DNA from: Dechloromonas sp. CZR5
GTDB lineage: Bacteria; Pseudomonadota; Gammaproteobacteria; Burkholderiales; Rhodocyclaceae
Assembly: GCF_008711155.1 (NCBI RefSeq)
Contig: NZ_VUYQ01000002.1
Coordinates: 310,001 to 374,000, forward strand
Reading direction: 5' to 3'
Length of the DNA: 64,000 nucleotides
This document shows positions 9,321 to 18,121 of this stretch, one piece after another. Each line of letters starts with the position of its first letter. Position 1 is the stretch's first letter. A program made the position numbers and the translations under genes. Below the pieces are notes generated by a model that worked only from the letters and a program-made list of their open reading frames with translations, did not search any database and had not been told where the DNA came from.

Positions 9321-9603
9321 GCGGTCGGTTCAAATCCTGAAAATGCTGGCTCGGGTCGAAATCGCCTTCGAGCGACGCGGCCAGGGCCGATAGCGCATCC
9401 TCGATCAACCGCCGCTGATCGTCCTCGACCACCTCCTTGGCCAGGCCGAGCGACGTCAGCACCCAAGTACCGACCGGCTGCGGACCGATCAGCATCATGT
9501 TGATGCGTTCGCGTTGGCCGTCGCGTTCAACCCAGGCGAAATCACCGGCATTGTCGCCGCTGCCTTCCCATTCGACAACGCGCTTCGGAATCGACAGGCA
9601 CAT
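9313..9603 (-). CDS. hybG: HypC/HupF-family hydrogenase chaperone of the Hyb operon
   Basis: This 96-residue protein starts with MCLSIPKRV, the Cys2 motif of HypC-family chaperones. It is longer than typical HypC and has the MLIGPQPVGTWVLTSLG segment found in HupF/HoxL-type members. Its place between hybD and hybE suggests a dedicated partner for the HybC large subunit, comparable to E. coli HybG. The start at 9603 overlaps the hybD stop by one base. The hybG symbol is assigned by position and family; hupF would be an equally fair name. Confidence 0.85.
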   Translation of the reverse strand: MCLSIPKRVVEWEGSGDNAGDFAWVERDGQRERINMMLIGPQPVGTWVLTSLGLAKEVVEDDQRRLIEDALSALAASLEGDFDPSQHFQDLNRPHD

Positions 9604-10082
9604 CAGTCGCGCGCCTCGGCAGCGACACCCAGGGCAGCCAGTTCGGTCAGCGTCATCGCCACCAGCTCCGGAACTCGGGCTTCGACTTCCGGTGACAACT
9701 CCATCCCGAGCGACATCGATACCGGTTGCATGCCGACGATGGCGATCGACTTCGGCGCCCGACCGGTGAACTCCAGACTGGCCAGCACGTCGGACAAGCT
9801 GACCTGGTGCGGCGACAGCTTGGTCTTGAAAAAGACCGGCACATCCTCCCCCTTCAGCAGGATCGGTGTCGCCGGCGGCTGGTTGGCGCGCACACAGTCG
9901 ACGACGATCAGGCCGTCGAGGTCTTCCAGTTGCTCCAGCATTTCCATGCCGCAGGTGCCGCCATCGATGATTTCGACTTCGGGCGGCAGCTCGTAGTCGC
10001 ACTCCAGCGCTTCGATGGCACGAACGCCGACGCCTTCGTCGGTGAGAAGAATATTGCCGATACCGAGTACGACGATGCGCAT
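9603..10082 (-). CDS. hybD: Hydrogenase maturation endopeptidase for the Hyb large subunit
   Basis: This 159-residue protease removes the C-terminal peptide of the large subunit once nickel is inserted. It opens with MRIVVLGIGNILLTDEG and has DGGTCGMEML and DCVRANQPP; the acidic residues in the first two motifs correspond to the nickel-sensing ligands of the HybD/HoxM family. I chose the ATG at 10082 because GGA lies about eight bases ahead of it; a TTG four codons earlier has no site. It follows hybC after an intrinsic-terminator-like hairpin. Confidence 0.92.
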   Translation of the reverse strand: MRIVVLGIGNILLTDEGVGVRAIEALECDYELPPEVEIIDGGTCGMEMLEQLEDLDGLIVVDCVRANQPPATPILLKGEDVPVFFKTKLSPHQVSLSDVLASLEFTGRAPKSIAIVGMQPVSMSLGMELSPEVEARVPELVAMTLTELAALGVAAEARD

Positions 10083-10092
10083 GTTGCTATCC

Positions 10093-10124
10093 AAAAAAAG
10101 GGGGCGCGAGCATTGTCGCGCCCC
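10093..10124 (-). terminator. Intrinsic-terminator-like hairpin between hybC and hybD
   Basis: On the minus strand a perfect 9-bp GC-rich stem (10101-10109 with 10116-10124, six-base loop) is followed at once by seven T residues. The hybD ribosome binding site starts right after the T run. Because the maturation genes lie downstream, this is more likely a partial terminator or an mRNA-stabilising 3' structure than an absolute stop. Confidence 0.8.
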
Positions 10125-10149
10125 AAACGCAGAGTTGGTTTGTTGTCGA

Positions 10150-11862
10150 TCAAGCCGCCTTCACGGTGACGACCGGATTATTCTCCTGATCGACCACGTG
10201 CACAGCGCAGGCCAGGCAGGGATCGAAGGAATGGACGGTGCGCAGCACTTCCAGCGGCTTCTCGGGATCGGCCACCGGATTGTCGAGCAGGCAGGCCTCG
10301 TAAGCGCCGGGCTGGTCCTTCTCGTTGCGGGGCGCCGCGTTCCAGGTGGTGGGGACGACGCACTGGTAGTTCTTGATCTTGCCGGAATCGATAACCACCC
10401 AGTGCGACAGCACGCCGCGCGGCGCTTCGTGGAAGCCGACGCCCATCTGCTCGCCCTTGGGGAAGACCGGCCGGTTGAAAGTCTTCAGGTCGCCCTTGGC
10501 CATATTGGCCAGCAGCAGATCCCACTGGTTGATCAACTCGTCGACCTGCACCGCACAACCGACCGCCCGCGCCGCATGGCGGCCGATGGTCGAATGCAGC
10601 GCCTCGACACCGACCTTGGCGCCGGCAACCTTGGATACCAGATCGAGCGCCGCCGTGGCGTACTTCTTGGTCGGCTCGTGGCCGGCGGCCAGCATGTTGA
10701 ACACGCGCGGCAGCGGGCCGACCTGCATCGGCTTGCCGTAGAAGGTCGGCGACTTCAGCCAGCTGTACTTTCCGTCATCCTGGAAATCGGTGTAATTCGG
10801 CGTTGTTTCGCCCTTGTACGGATGCAGCGACTTGTCGTTCCCGCCGCTGTAGTTGTACCAGGAATGCTTGATCGCCTCCGACACGCCGTCGGTGAAATAC
10901 TTGTCGTTGAAGCTGGTGATCGGCTTGTAGCTTTCCAGCTTGCCGCCCTCGATATAGCCACCGGGCAGCGCGAACTGCGTCCCCTTGCCGTCGAGCGGGA
11001 TGTCCGGAACGCACAGGTAATCGGTGATGCCCTTGCCGTACTTTGTCCAGTCGGCGTAGAAGCCGCCGATGGCACCGACGTCGACCAGATAGACGTTCTT
11101 GACGAAGTCTTCGAGCTTGAGCATCCATTCCTTGATCGCCAGCAGGCGCTCGATGGTCAGCACCGACTGGGCATCGGTGGCCAGCGGATTGGCCACGCCG
11201 CCGACCGCAACGTTCTGGATGTGCGGCGACTTGGAGCCGAGCACGGCGACGATCTTGCTGGCGTAGCGCTGCACTTCCAGCGCCTGCAGGTAGTGACTGA
11301 CGGCGAGCAGATTCACTTCCGGCGTCAGCTTCATGGCCGGGTGGCCCCAGTAACCATTGGTGAAGATGCCGAGCTGGCCGGTACCGACGAAGCCCTTCAG
11401 ACGCTCCTGCACCTTGACGAATTCGGCCTTCGAATTGCCGCTCCAGTTGGAGAGGCTTTCGGCCAGGCTCGCCGTCTTGGCCGGGTCGGCCTTCAGCGCG
11501 CTGACCACGTCGACCCAGTCGAGCGCCGACAGGTGGTAGAAATGGACGATGTGGTCATGCACGGCATGGGCCAGCATGATCATGTTGCGGATGTACTGGG
11601 CGTTGACCGGAATTTCCAGCTGCAGCGCGTTTTCGACGGCGCGCACCGAGGCCATGGCATGCACGGTGGTGCATACCCCGCAGATGCGCTGGGTGATCGC
11701 CCAGGCGTCGCGCGGGTCGCGGCCGATCAGGATGTTCTCGACACCCCGCCACATCTGGCCCGAGGCCCAGGCTTTCTTGACGCGGCCGCCGTCCACTTCG
11801 ACGTCGACGCGCAGGTGGCCCTCGATGCGGGTGACCGGGTCGATGGTGACACGTTTGTTCAT
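10150..11862 (-). CDS. hybC: Uptake [NiFe]-hydrogenase large subunit, Hyd-2 (group 1c) type
   Basis: This 570-residue protein holds the Ni-Fe active site of the second uptake hydrogenase. The N-terminal nickel motif is RICGVCTTVHA (about residues 59-69) and the C-terminal motif is DPCLACAVH. Fifteen more residues follow the His; they are the peptide HybD should cleave off. There is no own signal peptide, so it is exported with HybO by the Tat pathway. A strong ribosome binding site (AGGAG) precedes the ATG. The neighbours hybO-hybA-hybB define the Hyd-2-like class, which passes electrons to quinone through HybA and HybB. Confidence 0.95.
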   Translation of the reverse strand: MNKRVTIDPVTRIEGHLRVDVEVDGGRVKKAWASGQMWRGVENILIGRDPRDAWAITQRICGVCTTVHAMASVRAVENALQLEIPVNAQYIRNMIMLAHAVHDHIVHFYHLSALDWVDVVSALKADPAKTASLAESLSNWSGNSKAEFVKVQERLKGFVGTGQLGIFTNGYWGHPAMKLTPEVNLLAVSHYLQALEVQRYASKIVAVLGSKSPHIQNVAVGGVANPLATDAQSVLTIERLLAIKEWMLKLEDFVKNVYLVDVGAIGGFYADWTKYGKGITDYLCVPDIPLDGKGTQFALPGGYIEGGKLESYKPITSFNDKYFTDGVSEAIKHSWYNYSGGNDKSLHPYKGETTPNYTDFQDDGKYSWLKSPTFYGKPMQVGPLPRVFNMLAAGHEPTKKYATAALDLVSKVAGAKVGVEALHSTIGRHAARAVGCAVQVDELINQWDLLLANMAKGDLKTFNRPVFPKGEQMGVGFHEAPRGVLSHWVVIDSGKIKNYQCVVPTTWNAAPRNEKDQPGAYEACLLDNPVADPEKPLEVLRTVHSFDPCLACAVHVVDQENNPVVTVKAA

Positions 11863-11883
11863 GTTGTTCTCCTATCCCTGAAT

Positions 11884-13044
11884 TCAGTGTGCCGCGCCTT
11901 CCCGGGGCAGAACCGGGAAGCGGCGGGTGATGATGATGTAACCGAGCACTTCGAGCGCGAACATGCCGATGGTGACCAGCATTTCGGCGATGCTCGGGAA
12001 ATAGTTCCAGCCGTGGTCCACGCCCAGGCCGGTGTCGTAGCCGATCAGGAAGCCATTCACGCGCAGCAGCACACCGCCCATCATGATCGCGCAGCCGGCC
12101 AGGAACAGCCGGGCCGGGTTACGACGGGCGCCACGTGTGCCGACCAGCAGGTAAGGCAGCGAGAAGCAGCCGATTTCCAGCCAGAAGAAGAAGGCTTCCA
12201 GGCTCGGCTTGAGGGCATTTCCGAGCGCCCCGCGCACAACCAGATCGCCAAAGCGGACGACGAGGAAAACCGTCAGCATGCCGAGCATGATCTTGGCCAT
12301 GGGCTGCAGCAGGTGCAATTCGATTTCGCGGCGATAGGCCGCCGACGCCACGCAGGATTCGAAGAGCACGATGCCGTAGCCGATGGTCACCGCCGACAGT
12401 AGATAGAGCAGCGGCACGACCGGCGTCTGCCACAGCGGATTGACCTGCGGCCCCATGACCACGAGCAGCGTGCCGAGCGACGACTGGTGCATCATCGGCA
12501 ACAAGGTGCCGAGGGCGATGAAGAAGAAAAGCACCTTCTCCAGCTTCTTCTTTTGCACCTTCAGACCCCACTGCTCCATGAAGACCGGCGAAAATTCGAT
12601 CCACATCACCAGGATGTAGGCCGAGATGCAGACCGCCACCTCGAACATCACCGAATTGGGATTGGCATAGGCCGGCGACAGGATGTGCCAGAAATTCCAC
12701 CAGCGGCCGAGGTCGAACAGCACGCCGACACCGGCCAGGGTGTAGCCGAACAGCGAGGCGAGCAGCGCCGGACGCACCATCGGGTGATACTGGCCGCGGT
12801 TGAAGATGTAGACCAGCATGGCCACCGAGAAGCCGCCGCAGGCGAAGGCCGAGCCGATGACCACGTCGAAGACGACCCAGATGCCCCACGGGTAGCCGTC
12901 GTTGAGGTTGGTGACCGCCCCCAGCCCGAAAATGAAACGGACGAAGAGTACGGCGAACATGGCGGCGATCAGCAGGCTGCAGATCATCACCGGCAGGTTG
13001 AACAACTTGCCGCCGACCGGGGCGGCGGGATGATGGGCGCTCAT
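11884..13044 (-). CDS. hybB: Hydrogenase-2 membrane subunit, NrfD/PsrC family
   Basis: This 386-residue integral membrane protein has about ten hydrophobic segments from FNLPVMICSLLIAAMFAVLF near the N-terminus to the last helix near residue 365. HybB-type proteins are the quinone-reactive membrane anchor of Hyd-2 and contain no haem. The ATG overlaps the hybA stop by four bases, and hybC follows after 21 bases. Its presence instead of a cytochrome b subunit separates this enzyme from the HoxKGZ enzyme in the same window. Confidence 0.93.
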   Translation of the reverse strand: MSAHHPAAPVGGKLFNLPVMICSLLIAAMFAVLFVRFIFGLGAVTNLNDGYPWGIWVVFDVVIGSAFACGGFSVAMLVYIFNRGQYHPMVRPALLASLFGYTLAGVGVLFDLGRWWNFWHILSPAYANPNSVMFEVAVCISAYILVMWIEFSPVFMEQWGLKVQKKKLEKVLFFFIALGTLLPMMHQSSLGTLLVVMGPQVNPLWQTPVVPLLYLLSAVTIGYGIVLFESCVASAAYRREIELHLLQPMAKIMLGMLTVFLVVRFGDLVVRGALGNALKPSLEAFFFWLEIGCFSLPYLLVGTRGARRNPARLFLAGCAIMMGGVLLRVNGFLIGYDTGLGVDHGWNYFPSIAEMLVTIGMFALEVLGYIIITRRFPVLPREGAAH

Positions 13045-14096
13045 GACTGCCCTCCCTTCTCGTTATCGTCTTCCGGCACCACGTTGCGCTTGGCGACCCA
13101 GGTCAGGCCGGCAAGCACGGCGATCGGCATCATCAGGCCGCCGTACAGCGTGTGCTGGATAGTTTCCGAGGTCGCGGCCGAGGATTTCGGCGGCAGGTCG
13201 GGCATGCCGGCTTTCTGGAAGTTCACCGCCGACAGCTTGAGCACCTGCGTGCCGCCATATTCCTTCTCGCCATAGACGTGCTGCAGGTAGTTGCCGACTT
13301 GCGCCTGATAGCTTTGGTCCGGCTCATCGCGCCAACCATGGCGATGCTTATGGCCCTTGCCGTCCTCGCCGCCTGCCAGCACCTTTTCCTGTGCCGGGCG
13401 CAGACGGCCGCGCGGAATGGTCGTCCATTCGCCGGGCTTCAGTGCCAGGCGGCGCTTGGCTTCGGCCAGCAAATCCTCGGTGCGGCCGAACAGCGTTGCG
13501 CCGGTCGGGCAAACCTCGGCACAGGCCGAATAGTGGCCGTCCTTGTGGCGATGCCGGCACAGCTCGCACTTGCCGATCTTGCCGGTCGGCGAATCGTACT
13601 GGTACTTGGGAATGCCGAACGGGCACGCGGCAACGCAGTAGCGGCAGCCGATGCAGGCATCCGGGTCGTAGCCGACCACCCCGGTCACCGGATCCTTGAT
13701 CATCGCCGATACCGGGCAGGCCGACACGCAGGAGGGGTCGGCGCAATGCATGCACGAGGTCTTCATGAACGAGAAGCCGTTTAGCTCGCTGTCCTTCGTT
13801 TCCATCGTGCCGTTGCGGTACATCTTGATTAGGTTGAAGGTATGGCCGGTCGTATCGAGCGGCGTATCCCACAACTTGTCCACGGCGGTGAATTCGGCCG
13901 GATTGTCGTTGGCCTTCTTGCAGGCCGCCACGCAAGCCTGGCAACCGACGCACAGCGTGGCATCGTAGAGCAGGCCCAAGCCCTCCGGCGGGCGCTGCAG
14001 CGTGTCGCGGGCGCAGGCCGTTTCGGGCAGCACGGCAGAGGCCGCCGCCGCGCCGCCGGCCAGGCAGCCGCGCAGGAAATCACGTCTCGTGGTCAT
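13041..14096 (-). CDS. hybA: Hydrogenase-2 ferredoxin-like electron-transfer subunit
   Basis: This 351-residue protein starts with MTTRRDFLRG, a twin-arginine signal (RR at residues 4-5), then a ferredoxin domain with four cysteine groups (CVGCQACVAACK, CMHCADPSCVSACP, CIGCRYCVAACPFG, and the C-terminal-side CELCRHR...CAEVCP) for four 4Fe-4S clusters. A C-terminal hydrophobic helix (about residues 312-332) would anchor it in the membrane. It relays electrons from HybO to HybB in the periplasm. The start at 14096 is set by the signal peptide and lies one base after the hybO stop. Confidence 0.94.
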   Translation of the reverse strand: MTTRRDFLRGCLAGGAAAASAVLPETACARDTLQRPPEGLGLLYDATLCVGCQACVAACKKANDNPAEFTAVDKLWDTPLDTTGHTFNLIKMYRNGTMETKDSELNGFSFMKTSCMHCADPSCVSACPVSAMIKDPVTGVVGYDPDACIGCRYCVAACPFGIPKYQYDSPTGKIGKCELCRHRHKDGHYSACAEVCPTGATLFGRTEDLLAEAKRRLALKPGEWTTIPRGRLRPAQEKVLAGGEDGKGHKHRHGWRDEPDQSYQAQVGNYLQHVYGEKEYGGTQVLKLSAVNFQKAGMPDLPPKSSAATSETIQHTLYGGLMMPIAVLAGLTWVAKRNVVPEDDNEKGGQS

Positions 14097-14097
14097 C

Positions 14098-15303
14098 TCA
14101 GACCTCCGTCGATTCGGTGGCTTTGCTGCCGTCCTTCTTGGCCTTTTCCATTTCCTCGGCCTTGTGCGACAGCCCGAGGTTCCTGGCGACCATCGCCCCG
14201 GCGCCGGCTGCGGCACCGGCCACGGCAGCCAGCACGGCAGCGGAACCCAGTGTCGCGCCGACGCCCTTTTCCTCGACGATGCGCGGCAGGAAGGCGGAAG
14301 GTTCGATGTTCTTCAGCTTGGCGACGGTATGGATCGGCTTGCTGAAGCCGACGCCCTGCTCGGTACAGCCGATGCACGGGTGGCCGCAGGCGACCGGCCA
14401 GGTGCCGGCACCGGCATCGCCGAACATGATGACCGAGCAGTTGGCATAGGTTTCCGGCCCCTTGCAGCCCAGCTTGTACAGGCAATAACCCTTGCGGTGG
14501 CCGTCGTCGCCGAAATCCATGGCGAAGCGACCGGCGTCGAAATGGGCGCGGCGTTCGCAGTTTTCGTGGATGAGGCGCGAATAGGCGAATTTCGGCCGGC
14601 CGAGATGATCGACCTCCGGCAGCTTGCCGAAGGTCAGGAAATGAACGACCGTCGACAGGAAGTTGTATGGATTGGGCGGGCAGCCGGGAATGGTCACCAC
14701 CGGCTTGCCGAGGACCTCGGCCACGCCGCTGGAGCCGGTGGGGCTGGAGGTTGCACCGGGAATGGACGGAATCGTCGATGGCATACCGCCCCACGAGGCG
14801 CACGAGCCGATGGCGATCACCGCCGCCGCGTCCGCCGCGCATTCCTTGGCCAGCTCGATGGCCGTCTTGCCGCCGATCTTGCAGTAAACCCCGCCATCCT
14901 TGGTCGGGATCGCCCCTTCGATCACCAGGATGTACTTGCCCTTGTTCTCTTCCATCGCCGCCTTGCGCGCCGCTTCGACCTGATGGCCGGCCGCGGCGAA
15001 CAGCGTCTCGTGGTAATCGAGCGAAATGACGTCGAGGATCAGCTTGTCCAGCGTCGGATGCTCGGCACGCAGGATCGATTCCGTGCACCCGGTGCACTCC
15101 TGGAAATGCAGCCAGATCACGCTCGGGCGCTTCTTGATGGCGACCGCTTCGGCCACGGCGGCATCCGCCCCTTGCGGAAGGCCCAGCGTGGTCGCCATGG
15201 CGGCGCAGAACTGCAAAAACTCGCGGCGGGTCATCGACAGCCGATTGGCAGCCGCCTCGATGCGCTCATCCCGCTCCAGCGAAATCAGATTTTGATTGGC
15301 CAT
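14098..15303 (-). CDS. hybO: Uptake [NiFe]-hydrogenase small subunit, Hyd-2 (group 1c) type
   Basis: This 401-residue small subunit opens with a long twin-arginine signal (MTRREFLQF, RR at residues 26-27). The proximal-cluster motif is QECTGC (Cys70 and Cys73, with Gly72 between them), so the extra cysteines of oxygen-tolerant enzymes are missing; the second site likewise reads SCASWGG. A C-terminal membrane helix (about residues 350-375) is followed by a charged tail rich in Lys and Glu. It is the first gene of hybOABCD-hybG-hybE and has a sigma-54-type promoter about 105-120 bases upstream. Confidence 0.95.
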   Translation of the reverse strand: MANQNLISLERDERIEAAANRLSMTRREFLQFCAAMATTLGLPQGADAAVAEAVAIKKRPSVIWLHFQECTGCTESILRAEHPTLDKLILDVISLDYHETLFAAAGHQVEAARKAAMEENKGKYILVIEGAIPTKDGGVYCKIGGKTAIELAKECAADAAAVIAIGSCASWGGMPSTIPSIPGATSSPTGSSGVAEVLGKPVVTIPGCPPNPYNFLSTVVHFLTFGKLPEVDHLGRPKFAYSRLIHENCERRAHFDAGRFAMDFGDDGHRKGYCLYKLGCKGPETYANCSVIMFGDAGAGTWPVACGHPCIGCTEQGVGFSKPIHTVAKLKNIEPSAFLPRIVEEKGVGATLGSAAVLAAVAGAAAGAGAMVARNLGLSHKAEEMEKAKKDGSKATESTEV

Positions 15304-15605
15304 TTTTCTCCCCTTGTTGTTTCATCGCGGTCACCGCTGACCGACGATCTCTCTCTGCTGGGAGGGCCTGATTGAAATTTAGTGAATGCTTTTATTGATA
15401 CTCAATGTAGCAACAGGCAGGCCAGATTTCAAAAGCCATGCAATTCAGCAAGTTGCCAAATCCGGTGTTCGCCGAAAGCAAAAAAACAAGGGAAAAACGT
15501 CCACTTCAAGACACAATGTGATCAAGCACTTGTCAGCCCTTAGAACTACACCTTTGGCAGATGCATGCAAACGTCACCGGGAATGCAGTCCGCGTCACAT
15601 GCTGC
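15304..15605. other. Intergenic region upstream of hybO
   Basis: About 300 bases between the hyb operon start and the end of the diguanylate cyclase gene, both on the minus strand. It is AT-richer than its flanks and holds the sigma-54 element at 15410-15424. A sequence resembling an IHF site (12 of 13 positions) lies at 15530-15542, at a distance where DNA bending could bring an activator to the promoter; this is only suggestive. I see no open frame, tRNA or repeat in it. Confidence 0.7.
15410..15424 (-). promoter_or_regulatory. Sigma-54 (-24/-12) promoter of the hyb operon
   Basis: Read on the minus strand the element is TGGCCTGCCTGTTGC. It has the invariant GG and GC dinucleotides at the exact sigma-54 spacing and matches TGGC-N7-TTGC. 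Transcription would begin near 15398, leaving a leader of about 95 bases before hybO. The sigma-54 activator HoxA encoded in this locus is the obvious candidate to work here. Confidence 0.75.
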
Positions 15606-17165
15606 TCAACTCGCCAACCACACCCTGTTCCGGCCACTTTGCTTGGCCTGGTACATCGCCTCGTCGGCACTCTTGGCGAGCGTGATTTCATCCTGACCGT
15701 CGTCGGGATAGAGCGCCACGCCCAGGCTGCACGAAATGGTCAGCTCGCGACCATCCAGCACGAAAGGCCTGGCAATCGCCTGGCGCAGTTTTTCGGCCAG
15801 CAAGCGAGCCGCTTCGGCATCGGCCAGCATGGGCATGAGTACCACGAACTCATCGCCCCCGATACGGCCAACCGTGTCGGAGGCACGCACGGTTTCTTTC
15901 ATCCGCTGCGCCACTTGGCGCAGCAGGAGATCGCCCACTGCATGCCCAAAGCTGTCATTTATTGGCTTGAAGCGGTCCAGATCAACGAAAATCAACCCAA
16001 AATGCCCATCGTTCCGCTTGGCCCTTGCCAATTCATTGCCCAGACGGTCACTGAACAAGGCCCGGTTGGGCAAGCCAGTCAACGGGTCGTGCTGGGCCAT
16101 GTGGCGCAGCTCTTCGGTCATCCCGGCCGCCAGCCGCAGCGCACGCTCGCGCCCGGTTACCATGAACCACGAAAGGAGGGCCAGGGAAAGACTCAGGATG
16201 AATCCGGTTGCCGCAATGAGGCCCGCCACGTTGCGACCGTAACGCTCATCGAATTCGCGCAGGCTGTGCAGCGATAGCGTCCAGGTACGCCCGGCCACCA
16301 CCATGTATTCATTGGCATGCAATCCGTCATGCCGCGCCAGCTCGGAGCGATTGCCAACGCTGTACATCAGTGCATTGGCCGTCGGCTCGGCCCCGTCGTA
16401 GATGTCGAGAACGACACCGGGCAAGGAGGTGCCGTACAGGCTGGCCATGAAGTCTTCCACATAGAACGCCGCGTAAATCCAGCCGATCAGGTGGCTGCGC
16501 CGCTGGGCAACCGTATCACGGGACTGGCCGTGGGCATAGACCGGCAGATACATGATGAATCCCGGCTGCGCTTCCGGCTTCTTGTCGATTGCCAGGCGAA
16601 CCTTGGCGGTAATCGCGGCCTGTCCGGAGTCGCGTGCGCGCTCCATCGCCATGCGCCGGTCCGGATTGGCCCAGATATCGAGTCCCGGAGGCAACCAATT
16701 GCGACCCAGTTGTGGCTCGCGCTGAATGATCGGCGTATAGAACTCGCGATCGCCTTCCGGATAGACAGCGTAGTTGACTACTCCCAGTCCGCGCATGACC
16801 GCCTCGTGGGCTTTTTTCTGAGTGCCCGGCACCCGATCGACCAGCCCGATAATCTGTACGCCCGAGAAATTGGCGTCGAGCTGCAAGGTCTCGACATAGT
16901 CGCGAAATGCTGCACGGTTCTTCAGGCCGGTCGTCGCAAACAGACCCTGCAGCCCGCGCAGCATCTGTTCGTGCGCGGCCACCCGCTGCTCCACCCGGCT
17001 GACCGTGTCGCGTAACGCAAAGTCGAATTGCGCCCGGACTTCCTTGCGACTGGTCCGGGATTCATGTTTCCAGAGCAGCCAGGTAACCGAAAGAGTAACC
17101 GCCAGGACGATCCAGGGCAGCAGGCGCGACAGCCTGGACATCTGGAAGGCATGAGGAATGCTCAC
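15606..17165 (-). CDS. Membrane diguanylate cyclase with periplasmic CHASE sensor
   Basis: The protein has 519 residues. A first membrane helix (about 14-32) precedes a CHASE domain (about 75-280) with the family's RNWLPPGLDI-type region, a second helix (about 310-335) and a C-terminal GGDEF domain. The GGDEF motif is intact, and RASD five residues before it is a proper inhibitory RxxD site, so the protein should make c-di-GMP with product feedback. No EAL domain follows. The ATG overlaps the stop of the solute-binding protein gene by four bases, so the two are one unit. The pair lies between hypF and the hyb operon. Confidence 0.88.
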   Translation of the reverse strand: MSIPHAFQMSRLSRLLPWIVLAVTLSVTWLLWKHESRTSRKEVRAQFDFALRDTVSRVEQRVAAHEQMLRGLQGLFATTGLKNRAAFRDYVETLQLDANFSGVQIIGLVDRVPGTQKKAHEAVMRGLGVVNYAVYPEGDREFYTPIIQREPQLGRNWLPPGLDIWANPDRRMAMERARDSGQAAITAKVRLAIDKKPEAQPGFIMYLPVYAHGQSRDTVAQRRSHLIGWIYAAFYVEDFMASLYGTSLPGVVLDIYDGAEPTANALMYSVGNRSELARHDGLHANEYMVVAGRTWTLSLHSLREFDERYGRNVAGLIAATGFILSLSLALLSWFMVTGRERALRLAAGMTEELRHMAQHDPLTGLPNRALFSDRLGNELARAKRNDGHFGLIFVDLDRFKPINDSFGHAVGDLLLRQVAQRMKETVRASDTVGRIGGDEFVVLMPMLADAEAARLLAEKLRQAIARPFVLDGRELTISCSLGVALYPDDGQDEITLAKSADEAMYQAKQSGRNRVWLAS

Positions 17166-17956
17166 TTCCCCCCCGGAAAGTTGACCATGTTCATCGCCAT
17201 TTCCGGCTTGAAGTATTTTTCGAAAATACGCCTGATGGTTCCGTCCTTGCGCATTTCACTCAGCAATGCCCGCCATCTTTCCTGCTCTTCAGGCGACAGT
17301 GCCGTCTTCGACATGATCAGCCCGTGCAAGACAGGTGGATCGTTGAATGCGATGATGCTGGAAGCCTCGCGAATCCGCTTTTCATCCAGCGCCGGATAAT
17401 CGAAAGGCTCGATGATCATCCCCTGGATGTGATTGAGCATCAACGCCTGATAAAGCGGTTCGAGACCGCCGGCCTGGCTGACCCGGTTGGCCTGGTACAA
17501 ACTATCAACCAGGCGGTTCGCCGATTCGCTGTAGCGGAAACTGCGAATCACGCCCAGCTGCAAGCGGGCATTGCGTTCAAAATCAGCATGCGTGCCGACA
17601 CCGCTGTCCTTGCGGACGAGCAGATAGTACTTGTTGGAAAAATACCAGGCGAATGAGGCAAATTTCTCCCGCTCGGGATTGGTGATACCGGACAGACTGA
17701 AATCCAGCGCCCCGGACTCGATCAGCTGCCAGATCCGCGCACGCGGCATCACATTGACGATCACCTTGCACCCCGAACGACGGATCAACTCGTCGGCCAC
17801 ATCCTTGTCGATGCCGGTATCGGTAGCCATCGTGTAGAGCAGGCCATGCTCGTGCAAGGCCAGGCTGTAGGCGCGCGCGCAGCCATATCCCGTGGCCCCG
17901 GCCGAGGAGACAAGGCAGCATGCCAGCAACGATGCGAAGAGATAGCGACGGATCAT
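17162..17956 (-). CDS. Periplasmic solute-binding protein, family 3 (amino-acid-binding-like)
   Basis: This 264-residue protein begins with a signal peptide (MIRRYLFASLLACCLVSSAGA). It then has the type-3 solute-binding fold: the DTGIDKDVADELIRRSGCKV stretch, a FSLSGITNPEREKFASF segment where the family usually has its ligand-contact motif, and a C-terminal FEKYF helix. No transporter permease lies next to it. It is translationally coupled to the CHASE-GGDEF gene instead, so it may act as a sensory binding protein feeding that cyclase. The ligand is unknown. The start at 17956 has a GGGGGG purine tract just ahead. Confidence 0.85.
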   Translation of the reverse strand: MIRRYLFASLLACCLVSSAGATGYGCARAYSLALHEHGLLYTMATDTGIDKDVADELIRRSGCKVIVNVMPRARIWQLIESGALDFSLSGITNPEREKFASFAWYFSNKYYLLVRKDSGVGTHADFERNARLQLGVIRSFRYSESANRLVDSLYQANRVSQAGGLEPLYQALMLNHIQGMIIEPFDYPALDEKRIREASSIIAFNDPPVLHGLIMSKTALSPEEQERWRALLSEMRKDGTIRRIFEKYFKPEMAMNMVNFPGGK

Positions 17957-18093
17957 CCACCCCCCGATGGAACAGCGGCAACATTGTGTCGGGTGATCAT
18001 ACCGATTCATATCGAGTTCAGCATCGGTAAATTCACACGAACAAGCTTCCGTGGCCGACAGCACGCTCGGAGAAACATGAATGACATCCCGGC

Positions 18094-18121
18094 GCCCCGG
18101 GAATCGGTATGCAGCCGGGGC
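18094..18121 (-). terminator. GC hairpin at the end of hypF
   Basis: A 7-bp stem (18094-18100 with 18115-18121) overlaps the hypF stop codon. No T run follows on the minus strand, so this is at best a weak or Rho-assisted end to the hox-hypABF transcript before the solute-binding protein gene. Confidence 0.35.

Noticed and set aside
10015..12402. Open frame of 795 codons on the plus strand across hybC
   Set aside because: It is antisense to hybC, whose motifs are unmistakable. Long antisense frames are expected in high-GC genes, and the translation has no recognisable domain.
15554..15570. Second sigma-54-like element (TGGC...TGC) on the plus strand
   Set aside because: The GG-to-GC spacing is one base short, and no plus-strand gene follows.
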